Source of the DNA: Corallococcus macrosporus
GTDB taxonomy: Bacteria > Myxococcota > Myxococcia > Myxococcales > Myxococcaceae
DNA: 64,000 nt
Direction: 5' to 3'
NCBI RefSeq assembly: GCF_017302985.1
Contig: NZ_JAFIMU010000007.1
Coordinates: 496,001 to 560,000 of the forward strand
A program made the translations under genes and the position numbers. Below the pieces are notes generated by a model, which saw only the letters and a list, made by a program, of their open reading frames with translations, was not told the DNA's origin and did not search any database. Shown piece after piece: positions 25,401 to 32,881 of the stretch; position 1 is the stretch's first letter, and the number at the start of each line of letters is the position of its first letter.

Positions 25401-28379
25401 ATGGGGAACGCGAGACGTGGAGGACTGAAGCCCTGGCTGGGAGGAGGCGCGCTCGCAGTCGTCGCGCTCCTCGCGTTCCTCCTGTGGAACGCCCGGCCCG
25501 CGTCGTCCGCGACGGACGCGCCTTCGCCCGCCTCCGCGTCCACCGTGACGCCGAAGCCCCGCGTCTCCCAGCTCACGACCCCACCGCGTCCCGTGGGCAC
25601 CGCGCGAATCACCGGCCGCGTGCTGGGGACCCACGGCGCGGCCGTGGGCGTGCGCGTCTCCGCATCCCGCGTGGAGCCGGGGCTCACGCTGTCGGAGCGG
25701 CCCTGCCCCTCCCCTTCCGGCCCGCAGGACGCACAGGCGCCGCTCCTCAAGACGGGCCGATGCAGCTTCGACTCCGAGCACATGCTGGGCGAAGCCGTGG
25801 AGGCCCGCGACGGTGAGGCGCCGGTGTTCGCGGAGGCGGCCACGGACGCGGAAGGCCGCTTCGTGCTCGACGGCCTGCCCGAGGGCAGCGTCACGCTCTG
25901 GGCGCTGGGCGACACGGGTGCGGTGTCGCAGGGCGGCGTGCCCGTGGGCTCGGACGACGTGGAGCTGACGCTGGAGCAGGGCGTCCTCTTCCAGGGACGC
26001 GTCACCGCCACGGACCGGACGCCCATTCCCGATGCGCGGGTGACGCTCGTCTCCCGCTGGCACACGCGCTTCTTCGACGCGACCACGGATGCCGAAGGCC
26101 ACTTCGTCGCGGGGCCCCTGCCCCAGGGCAGCTACGCCGCCTTCGTCACCGCGGACGGCGGGTCCTCGTGGTTCAAGCCGGAGCTGGACTCACCGGCGGA
26201 CCTTGCAGCCGTGGTGCTCGCGCGCACGCTCCCCATCGCGGGCCAGGTCCTTTCAGCGGAAGGCACTCCGGCGCCGGGCGTCCAGGTCCTCCTCGAGGGA
26301 AGCACCGCGACGGCCTCCACCCAGCGCACCACGACGGATGACGCGGGATGCTTCCGGTTCACCGCGCCCGCGGTCGCCCACCAGCTCAACGCTGAATCCG
26401 GAGGCGCGTTCGCCACGCTGGACGTGACGCCGCCCCTGGAGCACGTGGAGCTGCGGCTCCAGCAGGGCGTGTTCCTGGAAGGCACGGTGCGCGACGACAC
26501 GGGGCAGCCCATCCCGAACGCTCGCGTGCAGACCTACCGAGAGGACGGCGGTCCCCTCGCCGCCGAAGCGGACACCGCGACGGACAGCGCGGGCCGCTAC
26601 CGGATGGGGCCCACGCGGTCCGGGCCGCACACCTTCCGGATCCTCGCGTCGCATCACCTCGACCTGGAGGTCACGGCCCAGAAGCTCCTGCGGGGCATGG
26701 CGCCGCTGGACTTCATGCTCCGGCGAGCGAAGAGCGTGGAGGGCCGCGTCGTCGACACGTCGGGCGCTCCGCTCGAGGGCATCCACCTGGAGCTCTCCGG
26801 CAACCTGGGCGCCTGGGACGATCTCGTCTCCCGCGACTCCCAGCGCTCCGACGCCACGGGGCGCTTCGTCCTGGACGCCCAGCGCGGGGGGAAGGCGCAG
26901 TTGCTCGTGGAGGATCCTTCCTTCCAAAGCCTCTCCATCGACGTGAGCGTCCCCTCGAAGGACGTCGTGGTGGTGCTGGACCGGGGCGCCTCCGTCTCCG
27001 GCACCGTCACCGACCCACGGGGGCTGCCGCTGCGCGGCGCGACCGTGACGTTGTTGGAGGACAGCGAGGACACGGAGGACTCCTCGCTGTACGAGGAGCC
27101 GCGGCAGGGCATGACGGATGAGCAGGGCCGCTTCCAGTTGCAAGGGATTGCCCCGGGCAAGTACCTCCTGGGGGCCGTCATCCGGGGAGACCTGATCGAC
27201 GCCTCGGTGTCCCAGCCCATCGCGTTCCAGGCGCGCGAGCACCAGGACGTGTCCCTTCGCCTGGAAGCAGGCCGCCAGCGCTCCGGCATCGCGGTGGATG
27301 GCACGGGCCAGCCGCTCGCGGACGTCATGATCACCGCGGCGCTCCCCGACGAGGATGATTCGCAGTGGCGCGGAGGCTCGGGCGAGGACGGTCCCGCCGG
27401 CCTCCGCACGGGCCCGGACGGACGCTTCACCTTGCGCGGGCTCGTGGCGCCCCGCTATGCGCTGTGGGCCTCCCTCCCGGGCCATTCCTTCCGCCCCGAG
27501 CGCTCGCAGGGAGGCGAGCCCTTCACGGAGCAGGGCGGCCTGTGGGTGGACTCCGGCGAGGCGCCGCTCCGGCTCGTGCTGGAGCGCGATGGACGCATCC
27601 GGGGCCGCGTCGTGGGCTCCAGGGGCGAGGCCGTCACCTCCTTCACGGTGCATGGCCGAGGCCTCCTGGGTCAGGAGCAGCCCGGTGAATGGCCGGACGG
27701 CGTCTTCGACCTTCCCTTCAAGGGCTCGGGGCCGGCGACGCTCACGGTGAGGGCCTCCGGCTTCGCGCCCCTGATCCGTGACGTGACCCTGACGGAGGGC
27801 GTGGACATGGACCTGGGCGTGCTGACGCTGGACCCGGGCTGGACGCTGCGGCTCGCCCTCCAGGACGCGGAGACGGGCGCCGTCCTCTCCGACGTGGGGT
27901 TCCTCTACGCGAAGCTGATGAACCCCGCGGACTCAGACATCGCCCGCGCGATGGTGCGGCCCCGGCGCCTCGCCCCCGAGGATGACGGCTACACGCTGAC
28001 GCAGCTTCCGCCCCCGCCCTTCGTCCTGGAGCTCAAGGCCCGCGGCACGCGGCCGTTCCAACACGAGGTGACGTCCCGCCTGGACACGCTCACCGTGCCC
28101 CTGGACCTGGCCGCGAAGGTGCGCTTCACCGCCCAGGACAAGGACGGCAAGCCCCTGCCCGCCCTCATCCGGCTGCGGTACGCGGAGGGTCTGGTGAGCT
28201 ATCCCTTCCAGGAGTACGCCCCGGAGGGCACCGTCCTCTCCCGGGGCATCGAACCGGGCGAGTACTTCCTGGATGCCCGCCCCATCGACCCCGAGTCGAA
28301 GCAGCACTTCCCTGCCAGGCGGATCCAGATTCCGCCCCGGGGCGAGGTGGCCTTCACCGTGGAGGCGACCCCGCCCTGA
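25401..28379 (+). CDS. Carboxypeptidase-regulatory-like repeat protein 3
   Basis: A 992-residue paralogue. It has an N-terminal membrane segment (about 13-30) and then about ten repeats with the same GxVxxxxGxPxxGVxV and GRFxLxGLxxGxY signatures. Its N-terminal block (GVRVSASRVEPGLTLSER) is closest to gene 2. It ends 9 nt before the convergent LPMO stop, so antisense transcription across the LPMO is possible. Function unknown. Confidence 0.88.
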   Translation: MGNARRGGLKPWLGGGALAVVALLAFLLWNARPASSATDAPSPASASTVTPKPRVSQLTTPPRPVGTARITGRVLGTHGAAVGVRVSASRVEPGLTLSERPCPSPSGPQDAQAPLLKTGRCSFDSEHMLGEAVEARDGEAPVFAEAATDAEGRFVLDGLPEGSVTLWALGDTGAVSQGGVPVGSDDVELTLEQGVLFQGRVTATDRTPIPDARVTLVSRWHTRFFDATTDAEGHFVAGPLPQGSYAAFVTADGGSSWFKPELDSPADLAAVVLARTLPIAGQVLSAEGTPAPGVQVLLEGSTATASTQRTTTDDAGCFRFTAPAVAHQLNAESGGAFATLDVTPPLEHVELRLQQGVFLEGTVRDDTGQPIPNARVQTYREDGGPLAAEADTATDSAGRYRMGPTRSGPHTFRILASHHLDLEVTAQKLLRGMAPLDFMLRRAKSVEGRVVDTSGAPLEGIHLELSGNLGAWDDLVSRDSQRSDATGRFVLDAQRGGKAQLLVEDPSFQSLSIDVSVPSKDVVVVLDRGASVSGTVTDPRGLPLRGATVTLLEDSEDTEDSSLYEEPRQGMTDEQGRFQLQGIAPGKYLLGAVIRGDLIDASVSQPIAFQAREHQDVSLRLEAGRQRSGIAVDGTGQPLADVMITAALPDEDDSQWRGGSGEDGPAGLRTGPDGRFTLRGLVAPRYALWASLPGHSFRPERSQGGEPFTEQGGLWVDSGEAPLRLVLERDGRIRGRVVGSRGEAVTSFTVHGRGLLGQEQPGEWPDGVFDLPFKGSGPATLTVRASGFAPLIRDVTLTEGVDMDLGVLTLDPGWTLRLALQDAETGAVLSDVGFLYAKLMNPADSDIARAMVRPRRLAPEDDGYTLTQLPPPPFVLELKARGTRPFQHEVTSRLDTLTVPLDLAAKVRFTAQDKDGKPLPALIRLRYAEGLVSYPFQEYAPEGTVLSRGIEPGEYFLDARPIDPESKQHFPARRIQIPPRGEVAFTVEATPP

Positions 28380-28388
28380 GCGGGAGGG

Positions 28389-29561
28389 CTACGGCACGCG
28401 CTCCCACGCGTCCTGCCAGGCGATGCCCGTGCCCGGCGCGTAGTACGACGCCACGCCCTTGCACCAGCCGGAGTACGGGAAGGGCTTGCAGCGGTAGACG
28501 AGCCCGTCCGTGCCCTCCACCAGCGTGCCCGCCGTGTAGCTGTCGAGCCCCGCCGGGTACTTGTACTGCGCCGTCCCGGTGCCGCCGTCACCGCCGCCGG
28601 TGGAAGGCTTCTCGATGTCCACCTGGAACGTGTAGCCCGTCTCCTTCGCGTACACGCGGTTGCCCAGCGCGTCCTGCACCGGCGTCACGCTGCCCGTCGT
28701 CTGCAGCACGCCCACCTGCACGCGGCTGGAGCCCGCGTTCACCTGCTGCGCCAGCCGGTACATCCACGTGGCCGCGGGCGTGGCCGCGTCGAGCGTCAGC
28801 GGATGGGACTCGGCGTCGCGGCCCGCGCTGTCGAAGAGGCGGAACGTCACCTTGCTCGCCCTGGGCAAATCCTCGCGCGCCTGCACCTGGCCCAGCTCCT
28901 TCCACGCCACCGGCGGGGGCGGCGTGTTGCTGAACTTCACGTCCGTGCAGGCGTAGAAGGCCTCCGGGCTGTCCGCGCGCTGCCAGATGGCGTAGACGAC
29001 GTGCGAGCCCGTGCGCGCCGCCGGGAAGGGGCAGCTGAGCCGGTAGCGGTTGTTCACCGCGGACACGTTGGTGACGTTGCAGAAGGGCGACGCCTCCAGG
29101 TCGGACCACTTCAGGGGCAGCGCCGGGTTGTAGCCCTCCTTCGTCACGAAGAGCTGGAAGTAGCCCGTGGCGTGCACCGCGGTGGCGTGGAAGACGAACT
29201 CGAAGCGGCCGCTGCTGTCGGGGGTGATGAGCGTGGACGGCCAGTCCGTGCGCGCCAGGTCCAGCCCCTTGTGGCTCTCATTGGCCGCGCTGCACAGCTT
29301 GCCGTCGGGGATGATTTCGCGGTGACGGCCGTTGGCGGCGCCCTGCCGGACGCCGTTCCAGTCATAGAGCGCCTGCGTCCCACCGGCCTGCACCGCGGCC
29401 TTGCACGCGGCGGACTTCGGACTCTCCGGCCCTTCCTTGAAACATCCGTAGACGCGGCTCAGGGGAACTTCCATGGAGCCGTGCGCCGCCGCCGGACCAG
29501 CGGACAGCAGGGAGACGAAAGCGAGCGCTGCGGTGAAGGCCCTGCGAATGGCTGGGAACAT
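28389..29561 (-). CDS. AA10 lytic polysaccharide monooxygenase with chitin-binding module
   Basis: A 390-residue secreted copper enzyme. A signal peptide ends at AAA before H27, which would become the N-terminal histidine of the copper histidine brace; the second ligand is H130 (AVHATGYF). AFYACTDVKF (201-210) is the usual end of the catalytic domain. Residues 222-315 look like a GbpA-type beta domain, then a Gly-rich linker (321-329) and a CBM5/12-like module with Trp and Tyr (334-390). This architecture attacks chitin or cellulose oxidatively. It lies 64 nt after the DUF1552 gene; its ribosome-binding site is inside a hairpin. Confidence 0.92.
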   Translation of the reverse strand: MFPAIRRAFTAALAFVSLLSAGPAAAHGSMEVPLSRVYGCFKEGPESPKSAACKAAVQAGGTQALYDWNGVRQGAANGRHREIIPDGKLCSAANESHKGLDLARTDWPSTLITPDSSGRFEFVFHATAVHATGYFQLFVTKEGYNPALPLKWSDLEASPFCNVTNVSAVNNRYRLSCPFPAARTGSHVVYAIWQRADSPEAFYACTDVKFSNTPPPPVAWKELGQVQAREDLPRASKVTFRLFDSAGRDAESHPLTLDAATPAATWMYRLAQQVNAGSSRVQVGVLQTTGSVTPVQDALGNRVYAKETGYTFQVDIEKPSTGGGDGGTGTAQYKYPAGLDSYTAGTLVEGTDGLVYRCKPFPYSGWCKGVASYYAPGTGIAWQDAWERVP

Positions 29562-29597
29562 CCCTTCCTCCTCTGTTCGAAAACAAAGGAGGAAGGG
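29562..29597 (-). promoter_or_regulatory. Hairpin sequestering the LPMO ribosome-binding site
   Basis: On the minus strand CCCTTCCTCCT pairs perfectly with AGGAGGAAGGG across a 14-nt loop. The second arm is the Shine-Dalgarno sequence and touches the ATG at 29561. It could switch translation, or act as a terminator or processing site after the DUF1552 gene. Confidence 0.65.
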
Positions 29598-29624
29598 CGC
29601 GCGTGAATCGGGTCAACGGCTGCG

Positions 29625-31052
29625 TCAGGCCAGCAGCTCCGTCAGCAGGCCCTTGGGCAGCGAGGGGTCGCCGAAGTCGTCCAGCGGGCCCCCGGCCGCG
29701 TTCTTCACGCCCACCGCGGCGCCGATGGTGTTGAGCATCTTGTTGAGGTTGGGGCTGGAGTTGCCGCCCGCCGCCGTCACCGCGACGCCCTGCTTGAAGT
29801 AGCCGTTGCAGCTGCCCGCCAGGATGAAGGGCACGTTGCGCGGCGAGTGCGCCGGCCCGTTGCCCAGGTCGTTGAACCAGACGGACACGCCCTGGTCGAC
29901 CAGCTTCTTGCCGTCCGGCATCTGGTACGCCGCCAGCCGGTCCAGCAGGTAGTTGAAGGTCTGCGCGAACTGCGCGTCCACGCGCGAGTGCAGCAGGTCC
30001 GACCCGGCGATGACGCTGCCGTTCGCGTCGTGCGACAGCCGGCGGTGGGAGATGTAGTGGAAGTTCTCCATCAGCTGCCCCGTCGTCGGGTCGCGGTAGC
30101 GCGTGGAGCCGTCGTTGCCGTCACCCACCTGGATGGCCACCGAGCGCGTGGTGCCGCACGCCACCGCCAGCACCGCGATGTCCATGTGCAGCCGCACCGA
30201 GGCCAGCACCTTGTCGCCGTCCGTGCTGTTGTAGCCGGGCGCCTGCTGCTGCAGCCGCAGCTCCTCGTCCACGCGGGCGCGGCAGCTCAGGGCCACCTCC
30301 AGGTCGCGCACGTTGGACAGGTGCAGGTCCAGGCGCTGCCGGTCCGTGCTGCTCAGCTCCGGCCGCGACTGGAGCGCCTTCAACTGACCCGACACCAGGT
30401 CGTTGAGGCTCTTCTGGCGCACCAGCAACTGCTCGCGCGCCTCCGGCGTGAGGCCGCCGGGGCCGCCCACCATGGTCTGGTAGGCCACCCACGGGTCGTG
30501 CAGCGCGGCCCGGCGTGAGGAGTTGCCCCGGTGGGAGATGCACGGGCCGCCCAGCCACCCGCCGGCCCTGCCCGCGTAGAGGAAGAGCGAGTCGCGCTTC
30601 TGCGGGTTCAGCTCGCGGCCGATGCGGTGGTCCAGCGACTCGCCGGACGCCTCGGAGTTGCCGCCCGCGCCCTCCACGGCGGGGCCCCGCGCGGTGAGGC
30701 ACTGGAGCGCGCCCCGGGCGTGGCCGTCCCCGTAGTTGTAGTCCTTCATGTTGACGTTGCGCACCACCAGCAGGCGCGCGCGGTGGTCCGCCAGCTCCAC
30801 CAGCGACTTGCCCGCGAGCGTCGTGGTGGTGAGGTTGCCCAGCGGCTCCGGCCAGAAGCGCTCCGGCTCGCTGCCCAGCTCGGAGGTGTTCTGCGCGGTG
30901 GCCACGCCATCCGCCTGGCGAAGGAAGATGGCGTACGGCAGCGCGCCGGGCTCCGCCGCCTGGGCCTTCCGGGGCAACAGCCCCTCCAGCACCGGCAGCC
31001 CCAGCACGACGCCACCCAGTCCCTGCAACATGCGTCGACGGCTCAGTTTCAC
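29625..31052 (-). CDS. DUF1552 protein, Tat-exported
   Basis: A 475-residue protein of the DUF1552 family, common in planctomycetes and myxobacteria. The N-terminus VKLSRRRMLQGLGG is a twin-arginine signal, followed by a hydrophobic stretch and KAQAA. The core resembles sulfatase/DUF1501-like secreted proteins (for example NGPAHSPRNVPFILAGSCNG). The GTG start at 31052 has GGAGGAG upstream and overlaps the stop of the DUF1592 gene by 4 nt. The family is always paired with DUF1592-type proteins; no activity is established that I know of. Confidence 0.9.
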   Translation of the reverse strand: MKLSRRRMLQGLGGVVLGLPVLEGLLPRKAQAAEPGALPYAIFLRQADGVATAQNTSELGSEPERFWPEPLGNLTTTTLAGKSLVELADHRARLLVVRNVNMKDYNYGDGHARGALQCLTARGPAVEGAGGNSEASGESLDHRIGRELNPQKRDSLFLYAGRAGGWLGGPCISHRGNSSRRAALHDPWVAYQTMVGGPGGLTPEAREQLLVRQKSLNDLVSGQLKALQSRPELSSTDRQRLDLHLSNVRDLEVALSCRARVDEELRLQQQAPGYNSTDGDKVLASVRLHMDIAVLAVACGTTRSVAIQVGDGNDGSTRYRDPTTGQLMENFHYISHRRLSHDANGSVIAGSDLLHSRVDAQFAQTFNYLLDRLAAYQMPDGKKLVDQGVSVWFNDLGNGPAHSPRNVPFILAGSCNGYFKQGVAVTAAGGNSSPNLNKMLNTIGAAVGVKNAAGGPLDDFGDPSLPKGLLTELLA

Positions 31053-32758
31053 GGCAGCTCCTCCGGGTGGCGATTCACGAAGCCCACGCCCGTCACGACC
31101 TCGACGACCAGGTCCACGATGGGCAGCTGCCCCGCCTGCGACAGCTTGCCCAGCCGCTGCACCAGCGCCTCGTCCTCTTCCGCCGCGGGGCGCCCGCTCA
31201 GGAACTCCACCCAGTGGCGCGCGTAGCACGCGTGCACCGCTTGCGCGTTCGCGAGCGCGTCCGCCAGGTCCAGCGCGCCGTTCACCGACACCTTCTGCCC
31301 GCCGATGCCCGGCGACGCCGAGGCGTCCACCGGGTGCCCGTTGTCCGTCGTGCGGTAGCCGCCCACGGCGTCGAAGTTCTCGAAGGGGAAGCCCAGCGGG
31401 TTGATGAGCGTCGTATGGCAGGACGCGCACAGCGTGCCGGGCCCTTCCGTGTGCGACGTCACCACCTCGCGGTTGGTGCGGCCGTTGGGCGCGGGCAGCG
31501 CGGGGATGTTGGCCGGCGGCGCGCCAATCTTCTGGCAGAGCAGGCGCTCCGACAGGAACACGCCGCGGTGGATGGGGTCCGGGTCCAGCGACGTCGCGTG
31601 CGACGCGAGGAAGCCCACCTGCGTGAGGATGCCCCGCCGCTGCGCGCCGTCCAGTGTCACCGGCACGAAGTTGGCGGTGAACGTCCCGGTGAGGCCGTAG
31701 ACGCGCGCCAGCTCGTCGTTGACGAAGGTGTCGCGCGACGTGAGCAGGTCCGCGAAGCGGCCCTTGCGTCCGAAGACGACGTCCTCCACGAAGAGGGCGT
31801 TCTCCTTCGCCGCGGACTCCGCCAGCTTCGCGGTGACGTTGGGGAAGCGCGTGGTGTTGGGGAGGATGCGCCCATAGCGGGCCACGTCGAAGACGACCTG
31901 GTGGTAGGCGTCCACCACGCCGCGCGCCCGGGGGTCCGCCATCATCCGGCGGGCTTCCGCGGCCACGCCCTCGCGCTGGGACAGCAGGCCCTCGCGAGCG
32001 GCGGCGAACAGCGCGTCGTCCGGCATGGAGTTCCAGAGCGCGTAGCTCAGCCGCGACGCCACCTCGAACGCATCCAGCGGCACCTTGCCGTCCGCCGCCT
32101 GCGTGCTGCGCTCCACGCGGTAGAGGAACAGGGGCGACTGGAGGAAGCCCTCCAGCACCATCCGCAGGCCGCCCTGGAACGCGGCCATCGTCGGGTACGC
32201 CTGCGGCCCCTTGCGGTACAGGGCCAGGTAGCCCTCCACCTCGTCCGCGGTGAGCGGACGGCGCAGGGCGCGCAGGCCGAAGGACTCCACGAACGCCTTC
32301 GCGCGCGCCTCGTCCGTGGTGCTGCCCGGGGGCAGCAGCTTGCCCAGCTTCGTCGCGTCCGTGGCCACCTGCCCGGCCAGGTCCGCCGCCGCGCGCTGGT
32401 ACGCACCCCACAGCGCCTCGTCCACCGACAGCGCGCGGGCGTCGTTGCCGAAGAGGAAGCCGCTCTGGGCCGGATCCGCGCGGAACGTCTGCGCCAGCGC
32501 CGTGGGCGCCGCGTCCAGCTTGAGCAGGTCCTTCACGCTGCTCAGCCACTGCGCATGCGTCAGCCGCGCGACGCGCACCGAGCGCGCCGGCTGCTCCACC
32601 AGCGGCGGGGGGTTGTTCGTCCCGCCCGGGCCGCCACCACCCCCGGGGCCCGGGTTGCGTGGATTCGCCGCGTCAGAAATCTGGCCTTCGCAGGCACTCA
32701 AGAAACTCAGGGAGGCCGCGAGCAGCGCGGAACTCATCCAGTGTCGACGTCGCGCCAT
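31049..32758 (-). CDS. DUF1592/DUF1588 lipoprotein with CxxCH haem motif
   Basis: A 569-residue lipoprotein (lipobox LSAC, C23) with a Gly/Pro-rich linker to about residue 55. Domains follow the DUF1587-DUF1595-DUF1592-DUF1588-DUF1585 order of planctomycete-type proteins: LTHAQWLSSVKDLL, LRALRRPLTADEVEGYLALY, SRLSYALWNSMPDD, RRGILTQVGFL, and a C-terminal VSVNGALDLADALA block. A CASCH motif near residue 445 (CASCHTTLINPLGFPFENFD) could bind a c-type haem. It is coupled to the DUF1552 gene and followed by the LPMO. An electron-transfer role is inference. Confidence 0.9.
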   Translation of the reverse strand: MARRRHWMSSALLAASLSFLSACEGQISDAANPRNPGPGGGGGPGGTNNPPPLVEQPARSVRVARLTHAQWLSSVKDLLKLDAAPTALAQTFRADPAQSGFLFGNDARALSVDEALWGAYQRAAADLAGQVATDATKLGKLLPPGSTTDEARAKAFVESFGLRALRRPLTADEVEGYLALYRKGPQAYPTMAAFQGGLRMVLEGFLQSPLFLYRVERSTQAADGKVPLDAFEVASRLSYALWNSMPDDALFAAAREGLLSQREGVAAEARRMMADPRARGVVDAYHQVVFDVARYGRILPNTTRFPNVTAKLAESAAKENALFVEDVVFGRKGRFADLLTSRDTFVNDELARVYGLTGTFTANFVPVTLDGAQRRGILTQVGFLASHATSLDPDPIHRGVFLSERLLCQKIGAPPANIPALPAPNGRTNREVVTSHTEGPGTLCASCHTTLINPLGFPFENFDAVGGYRTTDNGHPVDASASPGIGGQKVSVNGALDLADALANAQAVHACYARHWVEFLSGRPAAEEDEALVQRLGKLSQAGQLPIVDLVVEVVTGVGFVNRHPEELP

Positions 32759-32826
32759 GGGGGGAAGCGCCTCCGTTCGTTGGAGGTCATCCCAATGGGG
32801 AAGCGTCAGGAAGTCAATCCGTACAC

Positions 32827-32844
32827 CGGCCGGCCAGCCGGCCG
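32827..32844. repeat. 18-nt GC palindrome
   Basis: CGGCCGGC and GCCGGCCG around CA, in the gap between the helicase stop and the DUF1592 gene. It may be an operator or weak terminator; no T-run. Confidence 0.4.
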
Positions 32845-32881
32845 CGTCACACGAATACTGGAAACGGCCACCGGCACCGGA

